A stretch of 64,000 nucleotides of DNA from Limanda limanda (taxonomy: Eukaryota; Chordata; Actinopteri; Pleuronectiformes; Pleuronectidae), in NCBI RefSeq assembly GCF_963576545.1, contig NC_083641.1:19705523-19769522 (forward strand), written 5' to 3'. The stretch's first letter is position 1. Every line of letters starts with the position of its first letter. Shown here in pieces: positions 24,522-37,800 of the stretch. The notes beneath the pieces are model-generated. The model did no database searches and was not told where the DNA came from. It worked only from the letters and a program-made list of their open reading frames with translations. Made by a program: the position numbers and the translations under genes.

Positions 24522-27300
24522 TAAGACGGCGTTTCTCTGACCGAGTGGACGGCTCCTGGCTTTACCAGATGATCTGTCTTTCTGTCTTTCTGCCTCTTGA
24601 GAGGAGCGGGGGGAGTTTTGCTCTGTACAAACGACAGGGTGTAATTAATGTTTGACATGTTGTGATTCCGACAACTTCCCTGCCTGTTGCTGTATGAAAG
24701 ATGATGTGTTTTTTTTTTTCTTTCTTGGAAATGTTGTTTAAGGTTTTTCCAAATTGAGGATATATCTGAGAGAGGAGATTTGAAATAGCTCATATGCATC
24801 TGTGGAATATCTGTGTCACTTGTTATTTTCTCCTTCTGCTTTTTTGCATTTGAAGGGATAACTTCTCCAGTTCACTCTGTCATTCTGTTTAGACCTTTTC
24901 ATGTGCAGTTGCTACAGTCCAGCATATTCCCAGTATGATTGTTTTGAATAGTTCCAAAAATCCTCAAAAGTCAGGAATTAGACAGTTATATGTGGAATTT
25001 TTATTTAATATTTAATTGCTGCAAATCCAGTGAATTTTAAGTGACTGATGTTACATGTTACACAAAGGCAATACTAATTATATCAATTCAAATGTATGTC
25101 TTAAGTTAGACCTTTTTAAGTGCAAACACTGATTGGGCTTTTTTTTTTACAAAATGAAAATGAAATATTCAGTAACTGGCTCCATAACAAGACAATTATG
25201 TGGAAAACAAAGGCTGTTTTTGAGGTTTTTGTTTTTATGTGACATGACAGTAGCTCAACTTGATAGAAGGGTAAAAGCATGGCTCCACTATTATGGGTCA
25301 TTTTGTGGTTTAACAGTCATTGAGGCTTGTGATCCTATCCGTTGCGCCAGAAAACCCAGACACTTATGGGGAAGACACTCTTTATTTCCTCAGGATTCAT
25401 TTGAGAAATTTCTAGTCCCATGTTCTGAAAACATGTTTCAACACTTTGTCATGTGGAAATACAGCAGAAGGTCAACATTAAGGCTCAGAGTGGGAAACAG
25501 GTTGTGAAATAAAGCTTGTGATTTCTAAATTAGCTCCTAATTCCGAAAGCACGTAATACAAATGTCAGATGTACAAGCTGATTGCTGAAGAAAACAGGAA
25601 AACATAAGTTGTATATGCTAAAAATCCCTTTAAATGAAATACAGCTCAAGGTAATTCTATTCACATCAGCCCTCATCACATGCACGTCTCTAAGCAGCTG
25701 TCAGGCTGTTGTACTTGTAGCCTTCCATCTCTTGACAGTGTGTATAATGTCGACCCTGGATAGTTGTATATGCTGTAACAGGGTTTAAAAAGAGCTTTCA
25801 TGGCGTGGGAAATGAAAATGCAAAAGAAAGCCATAATGCAGATCAGACGTAAAAAAAAAACTCTTTTGAATATTCAGTTTGTCTCCTTTTAGCAGTCATC
25901 TGTTCTCTCCCTTCAGAATTCAACCTGTCAAAATTTTGAATGGAGAGTCTCCTCTTTTTCGTTATGGCTGCTTTGATTGACTCACCATTAGCCGCTATGT
26001 GTATTGTCACCTGATCCATCAGACCCCGATGTGACAGCAGCATCTATATCCTCCTCTCTGTAATAACCCTACGCTGGTGTTCAGGAGACTCAAAGCTGCC
26101 TGATAATACTGTGTTCACTGGATATACTGTGGACTTCTGAGTACACAGTGTGTTCTTGAGAGTGTGTGTGAGTTTCAGTGAGCTCGAGATGAAGCAGAGA
26201 GATACTGTAAGTGGATGGTTTTTAATGTTGGCTCAAAGAGATCGCAAGATTAGATCCAGCAGGGCTCTGTAGAACAGAAGTTTTTCAATAGGGAAGGTTT
26301 TTTCAACAATGGTTATTCATTTATTCCACCACTGGCCTGTTATAGAGGTCTGAATTGATACATTCAAACATTTTCCACTGAGGTCACATCCCGGGGCCCC
26401 TTAATGTGTCGGTACCCGAACAGAGAAGTGTTCAGACTGTAGAGAAAGGCAAAGAGGCTCTGCAAGGTCGTACATATTGAACATACCTAAAAAGCTGATG
26501 TTGTTTGAAGATTATTGGTTTAATGATTTGACCTGAGATACTCAAAAATAGAGCAGAGGTCTGTGATGAAGTGTTGAAATCCTCTCAGACTTACAGAGGG
26601 GTCACCCTGCAGGATTTTCCATTGGGTAAGATCCTAGACGTTTTCCAATATATTCCTCAGCTCTCTGTCCAGCGTTGGCTTTGCTTAACAGCGTGGATCA
26701 GAGATGATTTATGGATCCAGATCTCCCTGTCCAACTCCTCAGAGACGTTTTTTTTCTTTCTAATTTCTTTCTCAATTCCCGTCTTTTAATGATCTGGGGG
26801 ATAAGGGACACATGTTCCTTGATCTGTGACCTTGTGTTGTTCGATCGGAATGAGAGCGATGATGGGTGTGTTGGTAATCTGTGCCTAAAAAGTCCTTTTC
26901 CTTCTCTTCTGCTTTCACTGACATCAGCAGAGCAGTGAACAGGAACCTTAGTGTGCATTAAATTATCTGAAATTGCAGTAATTATGTGCAAATCCAAAGT
27001 CTTTCAGGGTGCCCAGTGTCTACTTTCCAATGGAAGTACATTTACTCAAGAACAGTTCTTCGGTCAAATTCTGCAGTAATTAAGTATTGATTATATTTTT
27101 TTAGTACTTGTAGCACTACTTGTACTTTACTTTTTTCAGTTAAAAATAAAGAATTTGCAGATTCAGATTATATCAATTTGGAGCGCTTAAATAAAATAAG
27201 TTGTTGCACAGTAAATTTTTTAAAAAGTACAATAATTAACATAGACAGACCGCGTCCCAGACTCGAGTCTTGATTTTCTGTACTTCTTGGACTTGAGCAC
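24522..27300. other. Non-coding stretch, nothing recognised
   Basis: AT-rich unique sequence. Open frames up to 124 codons (for example 25133-25507) show no domain pattern or splice context. No repeat boundary found before the hAT-type element at 27301. Confidence 0.4.
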
Positions 27301-27632
27301 CAGTGATGCCGGTAACGCGCTACTTAGTAACGCGTTACTCTAATCTGACCCCTTTTTTCAGTAACGAGTAATCTAACGTGTTACTATTTCCAAACCAGTA
27401 ATCAGATTAAAGTTACTCCTCCAAGTCACTGTGCGTTACTATTTTGTCTACTTTTTGTTACTTTTATTATCATCTACACGAGCATGTGCTGAATATAACT
27501 AATAAAGTAACTTGTAATCTAATTTAGTTACTTTTAAAATCAAGTAATCTGTAAAGTAACTAAGTTACTTTTAAAATCAAGTAATCTGTAAAGTAACTAA
27601 GTTACTTTTTCAAAGTAACTGTGGCAACACTG
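27301..27632. mobile_element. hAT-type MITE, 332 bp, with 8-bp duplication
   Basis: The ends CAGTGATGCC and GGCAACACTG are imperfect inverted repeats. The element is flanked by TTGAGCAC on both sides (27293-27300 and 27633-27640), a perfect 8-bp target duplication as made by hAT transposases. The inside is full of GTTACT/AGTAAC motifs in both orientations and a tandemly duplicated unit of about 38 bp near 27530-27610. No coding capacity, so it needs a transposase in trans. Confidence 0.9.
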
Positions 27633-28813
27633 TTGAGCACTGATGACTTGGATTAAGACTCAAGCCATAACTTCATTTTGATGAGGTCTTTTTTATTGAA
27701 TTTTTGTTACTGGCCATGACGTAGGATTTGAGATCTGAAATACTGCAATATTATTCAGTTTTAATGCAAGGAAAGGCGAACCGATGCAGACAGAGAAATA
27801 CCCGACTCAAACCAAATTCATGTATTTCTTGAATTGGTCCTGGAGCCACGCTGAACCAAGAGATGTCTGATCAACACCGGCCTGGTTGGCACGGACTTCA
27901 CATCAGATTGCTATTCACAACTTAATGTTAATTTAAAATTTGTCAAAACTTGCTGTCTTGACTCCCACCATCACAGTTTATATGTGAAAAATCATGAAAA
28001 CCAAGTTTGTCTGCCCTTCCCATCCAGCAGCAAAGGGCACACAAACACATTAAGTGATGAGCTGATGAACATTGTGGAGGATTTAGCACATTATGAACCA
28101 GAAGTTCTATCCTGGGGTTGGTGGAGACCAAACTAGAGGTAAAATGCGAGGGAGAAATTGACTTCTTTTTGCCACGTCAGCAGAGGCATGGCTCCAAATG
28201 AATGATAATGTCGGTCTTTACTTGTTGGAAGTGCAAATTAGCAACTGGGATGTTTGCAAAGCAAGTTCGCTAATAACAACTTTACAAGGTGATACAACTT
28301 CAATATTGCTTCCAGCATGTTCCCTCTGCCCCCAAGTGGCCAAGGTACAATTTTGTCAGTATTCTTACCATGTGGTTTCACTATTTCAGCAAATGTTGGA
28401 CTTACTCAAGTGTCCATGAGGAAGATACTAAATCTGGATCTGACATCTGTGCTCTAAATGCGGCAGCTGAAACATATTTCCAGTCGGTAACTCCGGCACA
28501 CTGTGCAGGCTTTTGTTTTTCCAGACTCCAAATGTGTTCTATACAATAACAATACAAGGTCTGCACACACAGAGACACAGCATCCTGTTCCCCACCTCAG
28601 CGTTACTCAGGAAGACGGCTGCAGGACCTTTTTTGGGCACAGATCAGTGACCTGCGAAAATCAAAAGTCCATATTACCGGTGACGGTAGTGTGTTGCTTT
28701 GCCTCTATGAATGAATTGATAAATATTTATAGAAGCTGAAGCTAAACATTAGCACAGAGATCCATCACCGTCGCTTTTGAGAGCAGGCTGCAGCTCAATC
28801 AACTCGTTCCCTT

Positions 28814-28829
28814 CACACACACACGCACA

Positions 28830-28908
<79 letters not shown>
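28814..28908. repeat. (CA)n microsatellite
   Basis: About 95 bp, with GC and AA variants at its 5' edge. Confidence 0.95.
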
Positions 28909-30091
28909 CGATAAATTCAGAGCACCCTGATATATTGCGGCCAAGTCGGTGATGTGGCTCTGAGTCACTTGGTAACACCCACCCGACACACACACACCTC
29001 CACAAACGCACAACACCCCCACCATGCACTCACACATGCTCCAATAGACACACATGCACCTGACGTAGTGTTTGATGGAGTTAGACACCATAGCAACAGA
29101 GCTGTGACTCTTGCTGTCCTGTGAGTGGACTGAAGCTGTGGAGGAGGGAGGAGAAAGCTATCGGCTAGCACTGCTACTCTCTGATTATTCCTTTTGCTTT
29201 GGCTTCACCACCCTCGTGCTATCTGCATGCTGCATTTCTGTTATTTTTCTCATTTCAAGTGCAAGATAAAAGTTGGAAATTGGAAAAGAAAACAACTCCA
29301 ACTAGGGGAACAGAAGAGGAAGCAGAGAGGTCAGCAGGCGTGTCTTTGATTATACAAAACCTCTCACATGATGATAGGGACTTGTGCAGATTCTTACTGC
29401 TGCAACCAAACACCTCTCTGGAAGGAGTCTTATTAGACGACCTATTATTTTTATCTTTCCCTTCTTGCACTCTCACTCGCTGCTCTTCCCTGCTTCAATC
29501 CCAAACTAAATGGTTTACCTTCCCTTCCTTTGGATCTGTGTTTCTGTTTTACCCTTCTTTAAATTTCCCTTGCCTTATCCTTGTGTCTGCTCTTGTCAGT
29601 CCTGCTCTGTAGAGGTAGTATAAAGTGAGCAGAATAGAGGTAAAGAGAACAGGGGGGCGGTGCAGGTGGACAGGTCCCGTAAACAGCATCTGTATGAGAT
29701 TTACTGCCTGCAGATACAGATGGTGGAAGGGACTGGGAGGAGGAAAGGAGGGAGAGGGTGTTGTTGGAACCGTGCAGGTGAATTGCATTTTTACTCTCCA
29801 GGAGCATTTTTCACGGTCTGATTGTCGGCATTTGTTAACATACACACTTGCCGTAGGTGCGCATACATTCTCGCCGAGTGTGAAATTGTGGGAACGTGGC
29901 TGTTGACAGTAGAAGTTTGTCTGAGTTTAGTTCCCCTGCGTTGCCCTCTCCTCCCTCTCTTGCATACGATCCAAGCGTGAGCTGTGAAAGGTGAACTCGC
30001 AGCCTGCTGTGGATAAATTATCTGTGACATGTTTAGCTGTGCTGCCTTATATGGAGGCTGGTGTATCTGAATACAGTAAGGGCTCTGCCAA

Positions 30092-30290
30092 GTGGGAAGG
30101 AGGGAGAGAGAGAGAGAGAGAAGGAGCGAGGGACCGGGGAGGGAAGGAGGAAGAGAGGGAGGAGGAAGAGGAAGAGGAGGAGAAGGAGGAGGAAGGAAAA
30201 GAGGCAGGGGAGGGAGAAAGCAGAGGAAAAAAGGAGGGAGGAGGGGGCAGTGATGAAGGGAGTGAAAGAGAGGAGTGCCGTGAAGCAAGC
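30092..30290. repeat. Polypurine (GA/GGA-rich) tract, about 200 bp
   Basis: The plus strand is overwhelmingly G and A over about 200 bases, built of GA, GGA and GGAA units with few C or T. Such tracts can form triplex (H-DNA) structures and are frequent in fish 5' leaders and promoters. The Glu/Lys/Arg-rich and Ser/Pro-rich open frames across it are low-complexity artefacts. Confidence 0.85.
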
Positions 30291-30321
30291 ATGAGGTTTT
30301 CACTTTCCATTCTCCCCTCAG

Positions 30322-30352
30322 CAGCAGTCAGATGAGTCCTCGCAGAGATACA
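30322..30352 (+). other. Candidate 31-nt microexon
   Basis: A very good acceptor (TTTCCATTCTCCCCTCAG, ending at 30321) is followed after 31 bases by a strong donor GTAAGT (30353). If used, it would most likely be a small 5' non-coding exon of the downstream MBNL gene. Alternatively the donor alone belongs to a first exon starting further left in the GA-rich leader. No independent evidence. Confidence 0.25.
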
Positions 30353-30361
30353 GTAAGTCTG

Positions 30362-30366
<5 letters not shown>

Positions 30367-30403
<37 letters not shown>

Positions 30404-30592
30404 GTGTGAGTTTGTGTGTTTGGACTCAAGACTGAGTTATCACTGCTTATTTTTTTGTTGATGTTTTGTCCTCGCATTTGGAATTTTCTATTCACCATCT
30501 GGATATTGTGAGGATGCATATTGGCGTTACTGTCTGTTTGTAAGTAAAGTATGTTTGTGTGTGTGTGTGTGTGTGAGTGTGTGTGTGTGTGC
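30367..30592. repeat. Two (GT)n runs
   Basis: GT runs at 30367-30401 and 30556-30592, separated by unique sequence and followed by TGAGTG/GCTTGTG variants. Confidence 0.9.
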
Positions 30593-30916
30593 TTGTGTGC
30601 TTGTGTATGAGTGTGTGTACATATGCAGATGGTCAACGTGCTTGATTGTTAATGTGTGGTAGTTTGAGGCGGGACAGTTTTAATGTGGAAAAAGCTGTAC
30701 AGACCTAAGAATGGGAACACTAGTGTTTAATGTTCCGCAGAATAGTTCACACACACACGCACACGCTCACACATTCGTGCACACAGACGCACACACATAC
30801 CCTCCTCTGGCAGAGTACACTCTGTCTCTCTCTTTGACTTCAGTGAAATCCCTGTTGTGTGGCTCCCTCTGTTAACACTAAAGCTAAATATGCACTCATG
30901 TCTATGGATGAATGAA

Positions 30917-30920
<4 letters not shown>

Positions 30921-30964
<44 letters not shown>
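30921..30964. repeat. (CA)n microsatellite
   Basis: Pure CA run of about 44 bp, followed by CA-rich degenerate sequence to about 30990. Confidence 0.95.
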
Positions 30965-30971
<7 letters not shown>

Positions 30972-30989
30972 CTACTCACACACACAAAC

Positions 30990-33900
30990 AGCCGCACACT
31001 CCTCCTGTATAATGACGGTACCACCGGTGTTTACACTTCTGTCGCCCTCAGGACAAAATTGAACTCCCACTTCATTCAAGCTGTCTGCGCCACCAACACA
31101 CACAACCCAACACGAAACATGTCGTTTGTATGGAAAACATACAAAAAGAAAATAATTTGGATAAAGTTGCTTTATATTATTTAGTAAATAGATGCTGTTA
31201 TATGCTGGATGTGAGTGATGTTGGCTGGTGATTGGCTCTGAACAACAGCTGTACATGATGGATTTGTAAAGGGCTGTAAGCTGAAACGTGTGTGTGTCAT
31301 TAAAGAGGAGACAAAGACAACTTTATGTCGGTTCCTTTGCAGATTAAAAAAATTGATTTAAATTGTAACAAGGAGTGAGACAGAAAACTGAAAGAAAAGT
31401 AAGAGTCTAATTTTGAATGGAGGACGCCATGTTGCCTGAATACTGATAGGACCCCACCTACTATCATTCGTATCACAGAGGAAACATTGTATTATATTGA
31501 CCTGTTTATTTTGAACAATATTGATGATCATTGTTTGAAATTCTCACATGATTTTTATTATTTACCAAACTCCGAACAGATGCTGTAACAATGCGTCTAT
31601 CTTTATTTTCTCTGTTATTTTGAGTACACGCCCTCTTCTCACCCACTGATCTCATGTCTGCCTCTCTTCTTCACTGTTTTACTTCCTCATCCCTCTCTGT
31701 CTTTGTCTCTCTCTCCCTGCAGCTCTCTGCCTCTTTATGGCTCACTCCGTGTTTCTCTTTCAGTGTCTGACTCTCAGTGGGCTGATGCGAAAAAAAAAAA
31801 AAAAAAAAAAATCTTCTCTGCGGATCAGAGCAGGCAGATCTACAAGGTCATTAGAGTATAGAACAGCGAGAGCACAGAGGCACTCAGATACATACTTAAT
31901 TTCTCTGCACACACGACTCTGACTATGTGAGAGAAGCAGAAGACTCTAACGGAGTGAGTGGGAGGGAATACTCGGTTACCTGCAAACGCCTGTTAATTTT
32001 ACGAGGGTAAAAAAACAACTCGGAATTTAATTGTTTTTTATGAATTTGGGCTCTTTTTTCGGTTCCTCCCTCACCTTCCCGTTTCATCCCTCAACTAATC
32101 TGTCCTTTAGAAGTGATGTCATCTCCCTGCTGTCCTCAGCAGGCACAGGGCAGCGTGTCGAATACAGATGAGCGACAGTGTTTGTGTGAGACAATTTGTG
32201 TGTGTGTTTGTGTGCCTGATAACATGAGCACACCCTTACCCGGATTTACATGATTCAATTATCAAGACAAAAAAAAAATATCGGGTGAGCTCCTATCAAG
32301 GTGGTGTCGGCAAAACGTGAGTGGAAACAACTTTCGAGTCCCAAGCCTTCAGAAACTCACCACAGCGCATAGAACTTGCAGATAGATGGTCACTTCGACA
32401 AATGGTTGGTGGGGGGGGGGAGTCCTACAAGGCCATTTGGCGAGTGGCAAAATCACATTGAGTCAGTCGTTGGTGTATGATTGCTGTTTTTTCCTGCAGT
32501 GTGCAAAGCTGTCACTTGACTAATGGACACTAGGGGAAGATGTAATCTATAGTAAATACAGTTGGCTGCACGGAGGCGCCCTCTGTATTTTCTGCAGCTT
32601 AAGTTGTCAAACTGAATCACAAGTCATAGACATCTGAAGTGTACAGATTATCCCTTGTTTGCGCAAACGCTGCTCTGACGTCAACTCGGGGGATCCAGCA
32701 ATTCGATAAGTGTGAGTGTGTGGTTCAGATTTGGAAAATAAATGATTTCCTTTCTGAGGGAGCATCAATTTGATCTGATTTGATCAAAAATACCAGACTG
32801 CGGAATGTAAAAAAAAATCCCACAAAAGACCGCATCATCTTTATCTATTCATTAATTTTGCTATTAAGCTTTTCAGCTTCAATTCGGCGATGGTCGCGCT
32901 TTTTCTCCTGTTGAGGATTCTCCACAGCCAAAGTTTCCTATAAATTATTCTTATCTTCTCTGTAGTTATTGTATCTGTGAAACCTCTCCCTCTCCCACTC
33001 TGCTCCCATCTCATTATACCCTGAATAGCTCCCGTCTGTCTATCTGAGGCCATGACACCTGTTCCTCTTCTCTGCCTACCTGTCTGAAAGTCTGCATTTC
33101 CCCTGTTTTTTTATCATTCCCTGGCTCACCTGTTTGCCTGCACCACTGTCTGTGTGCGAGAGCAAGAGACACAAAAGTAGAAAGACTGTTCACACTGTGT
33201 ATATGTGTGTGGGTTTGCCAATTGTTATGACTGATAAGGGTCCCTCTGCTTGAAATGCCACATGCAGAGGTGGTAAATTTACACACAGGGCTATTTTTTC
33301 CACTTGCCTCCATTCAACCCATTCCATACATCTATATTCCTCGGACCTCTCCTTTCTATAACTCACTGTTTATGTCTTACCCTGACTGTCTGTGCCTGTG
33401 ACTCCCCCTCTCATCTTTGCTGTTTTCCAGCCTTTTTTTCGATCTTCCGTCTCATCCGCACACAAACACACCACACACATCCTCATACACACACACACAC
33501 CACACACATTCTCATACACGCACCACCTCCATTGCTATTCCTGAGAGGAGCAGACTGGTCTGGCGGTGGGTTGGTTTATGACCATGAACTCAATGACACC
33601 CCTCTCCGCCACTGCATTACACCACACCGGCACCACCACAGCCAGCCACGCTGCAGTGAACATAAAGTAGCTGTAGAGACGAACAAAATGTTGGCGCACA
33701 TGCACACCACGGGTAACCATGTTGTTAAACACATATTATCTCACACCCCTATTCACGTAGGTGTGTGCTATAACTGCCACCCCCCCCTATCTCTATGCAA
33801 GTCAGGCTGTTTAAACACTTACACTGATATCACTGTGCAGACGACAGCTTGCACATGTGCCACTTGACTGCCCTCGCCGTTTCCCCTCCCCTCTGTTTGT

Positions 33901-34118
33901 CTTACAGGCGAAGGAGGGAGTCGTGGATTGTGTGTGTTAATGTGTGCTGCTGCGAGCACACGAGGGAGATGGTTGATGTTGTGCATATGCGTAGATATTA
34001 CTCATGTGCCTGCGTCCTGAATATCAATGCACCGGCTGACCTTCCATTCATATCTCTGTAGCTTTGTATCCTCTGTAGAGGATGCAGATCTGTTGTCTCA
34101 TGGTTTGTGGTCAATGCT

Positions 34119-34210
<92 letters not shown>

Positions 34211-34370
34211 ACAAGCTGGGGATTGGAATGAAGTCTAATATTACCCTGATGGTACAATCCGTTGAAACTGCATCTCAAAGGACTATCATTTCAGAATGAC
34301 CGGCAGTCAGCCGAAGACCGTCGGATCAAATCTCAAGCCTGCATGGGCAGGGACCGAGCATTTCTTCAGC
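30990..34370. other. Non-coding stretch, no gene recognised
   Basis: Contains an A-run at about 31790-31810 and a GT run at 34122-34209, otherwise mostly unique sequence. No exon supported. Confidence 0.4.
34122..34209. repeat. (GT)n microsatellite
   Basis: Pure GT, 88 bp. Confidence 0.97.
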
Positions 34371-34830
34371 AGGCTTCATGCATGAGCCTTATTAATGCTG
34401 ATGTCCCCTCGGCAAGGTATATGAGCTCATTAATGCCATGGAGGTGTCCTTCAGTCAGTGATTCCTAGGCAGTTTAAGCTGGCGGAAAAAAAGTGAAAGT
34501 TTTTATTGTTATACAGTTATTTATAGATTTATGGCGACCAAATGCATTATATTTCACTACAGCACCATCCATTATTCACCGTCATGTGACTTAATGAGCC
34601 ATGTCTCCGTCATTAATGAGGGTACTATGTAAATCTTGAATATGGCTTTGTTGTTATAGTATTAATTATGTCAGCAAGCTACATGCCCCCAGGTAGCACA
34701 AGAATCATACTTCAACGTCACAAATAATTTTGCATGTTTATTCAACATATATGCCGGACTTGGAGTACGGTAATATGACCTGGCACGCAATAATTAATAT
34801 CCCCATGGCAATCATACACTTATGTAAAAT
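34371..34830. promoter_or_regulatory. Candidate conserved non-coding element (TAAT-rich)
   Basis: Seen: about 460 bp of non-repetitive sequence with a dense series of TTAATG, TTAATGAG, TAATTAT and AATTAATAT motifs, the core of homeodomain sites, mixed with GTCATGTGAC-like palindromic sites. Inference: this composition is typical of vertebrate developmental enhancers. Alignment to other fish is needed to distinguish it from ordinary AT-rich DNA. Confidence 0.25.
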
Positions 34831-37800
34831 CTACATTGCAGCAGAGAACAAGCTTATGTTAGCTTCACAGTAACTCAATATACAACAATACCACAGCAGC
34901 ATAAATAGTCAGTAAATAAAATATTGTGTTATGTATAATAAAGTACTCAATAGTGAGACAGCAAAATACAACAACAGACCTAAGTGTTATATCTTTATGT
35001 TTGAACATCAGAAGCAAACTTTTTGTTTTGTTGCTGCATTTATTTTCAATGAAGGTCTTGCGTCATTCCCTTGGTATCTGTTTCCCATCGTTTGTCCCCA
35101 ACCACAGCAAATTAGTCTATACTATTGTACTTGATAGCATTACATTGGAGATTTGTCATTTTATCAAATAAGGTAAAAACCTATTTGATAATGTAAGACT
35201 TTTATCTGCAGGGAGGCTTCTGGGTCGGAGCACTACTGGTCAAATGAGAACCAGACTGGTGCCAGACAGTTTCTGGTAGATTCTGGTATTTTCATTCATT
35301 TCAGGTCATCTCTACATTAATCCCACAGTCATTAGCACTAATAGTATGAACATGAAAGATGGCACTTGATAAACTTACATCAATGTTCATAACTTTACTT
35401 AGAGAGTGATACGGTTCAGAATTTAAATCTGGCATCAGAGACCTTGTGTATGATTTTAACCATTCTGCATGATATCAGTTTCCACCTGACACTATCACTT
35501 ACTTCACCCGTGCTTTAAACATGGTTTCTGTGGTTGCCGTGGCGAGGATGACCTTGCAGCACGTTACTATGGTACTGCAGCATAAGGTGTAGTGCGGACA
35601 AGGAACAAGAGGGTAGACGGCGAGAAGGAGCGATAGAGGGGGCTGAGACAGTGGGCGGAAAAAAGAAAAACGAGGACAGCTACTATTAAAAGATGAGCCA
35701 CGTTCACAGAGTTGTTTATGTCACATGATACTCTGAGAGCAACCTAGCAGAAGGCGAGCAGATTTCTTAGAAGAAAGAAGGATTTGGGGAGAGAATAAGT
35801 GGAAAACACTGAAGCATTCGCAGAGAGAAGAGAAGCAGAGCAGGAGAACAGGTGGGGATCAGAGAAAGATAAATGAAGAGGGATGAGAAATGTTTAGATG
35901 GTATCGCAGTGGAGCGCCAGCGGTGCTTTGAAATGGAACAAAAATCCGCTTTTCCCCTCCTTGCTTCTCTCTCTGATCCGTCCTCTTTTATACCTCCCAG
36001 TAATCACCTTGTTTCCCACTTTCACTAACAGACACCAACCCCTTGTCTCCAGCCAACTTGCTACTAATTGCTCCTGTTTGCCTTCCATCACTCCTCCTCC
36101 AGCGTCCGTCCTTCCCCCTGTCACCACCTCTGATCTCCTTCACTCTATTTGTCTATCACCCCACCCGTCGGCCTTGGCCTCGCACCACCTCCCCCTCCCC
36201 CTCTGCTTCTCCCGTCAGTAGAAAGGGCAGCGCAGGTCGTATAAAGATGATATCCCAGTCAGCCGGCGATGCGGTGTAATATGAAGCTTCCAGCATCTGC
36301 TTCTTGCTGCTGCAGTCGGTGGCCTTTAACCTTTCGCATTACTGAATTTCCCCTCCCTTTATCTGTGCCGCTCAACCATTGACTTCTCATCAGCTGTGCA
36401 AACTTGGTGCATAATTGGATTTTAAGTGAACTACAACAACGTCTGTGTCGCTAATCAAATGTACGTTCCAGGTTGAGAGTGTGAAAACCTGATTCGGAGT
36501 CCCAGGCAGAATTTCTAACATTTAAGGAATGCCGTCATGTTGCCGACCGAAACAAACAAGACCTTTAGATTGCTAGACAGCAACTCAGACGGCTCTTTAA
36601 TTGTTCAGAGTTTACACTGTGGCTCTCCTGGGGAATTTTGTGCTGAAGCAAATTGTTTCCTCTTACTTTGCTGAAGGTTATGACCATTGCTTTTTGCTTC
36701 TCTTGTCTATTGTGTTTCAAAGGTCAGCCATAGGAAATCAAACATTCAGGAGCCTGTTTTATTGCTGTCTTCTTTTCACCTTTTTCTCATTTTTTCCCCT
36801 CTCTGGAAGTCATTCAAGGCGAATGAATGTTTCCTATCTCTGGCCCCTATTCATTCTTTCTATTCCTCCCTGCGTATTGCTCTCAGATGCATGGATGAAT
36901 GTGGCTTGTGTTAACTGGTACCACTCTACGTGGCTTCCTCTGAACACTGTACTTTAATATATCAAGATGCACAGCCTTATGCTGACTTGGTTTTGCAAAC
37001 AGATTCATTGATCCATTCTACAGATGCCCAATGTTGGGCAGCCTCCACTTTGCTCTGGACTATCCAAACAATACTTTAATGGATTCCTATTACACTTATA
37101 CATTAATTCATATAGCTATATAGACAGAGCTGGAAGGCTGTTGACTTTGCTGATCACTTGACTTTACATGAAGCACCACCTTCAACATTTTTTACTATTC
37201 ATTATTATTCGGTGGATTCCTATGAAAACTTGTTCAGACATTCATGTCACGCCCAAGGTGAATTTAATTTTGCCTGATTCTATGAGTGAATAAGCCTCAA
37301 CTGTACTTTGTGTTTTATCAATAAAACTGCTCAACCGACATGGAGAAAATTGTACCCAAGCACGTTAGCAAGCTAAAACGTTGAAGTTAGCATTTAGCTT
37401 AACGCACCAACATGCCGGAGTACAGTCTACCAAAACCGCTGACATTGCAAAAATTGGTGGCTGCACAGTGTAGCGCCGCAAAATGTGTGAAGTGAACGTC
37501 TTGTGTGTTATTGTTTTTTGTGGGCTTTCACAGCCCAGAAATACCAGATTGGGGGTTGGTTAATTGGAGTCTAAATTGTCTGTCGGTGTGATTGTGAGTG
37601 TGAACGGTTGTTCCTGTGTGCTCTCACCCAAGGTCAAGTGGGATAGCTTCAGCCTACTCCACAACTCTATAAAGAATAATTGGTATAGATGTGAAAATTA
37701 AGTTTGTGTTTGATTGGGTCTTAAAAGTAAGTAAATCAAAAGATGTTTGTCCTGGATAGTGTCATAGGTCACATCATGTAGTGTTTGTCTATACAAGTGA

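Larger units (their letters stand above)
27633..30321. other. Non-coding stretch with CA run and polypurine tract
   Basis: Holds the CA run at 28814-28908 and a strand-asymmetric GA-rich tract at about 30092-30290. No coding exon recognised. The sequence from about 29950 to the acceptor at 30321 could also be read as a GA-rich leader continuous with the 30322-30352 candidate exon. Confidence 0.4.

Noticed and set aside
24242..24799. 185-codon minus-strand open frame
   Set aside because: Mostly Ser/Leu low complexity from the complementary GA/CT repeats.
25133..25507. 124-codon plus-strand open frame
   Set aside because: No recognisable domain, no splice context, AT-rich surroundings; probably chance.
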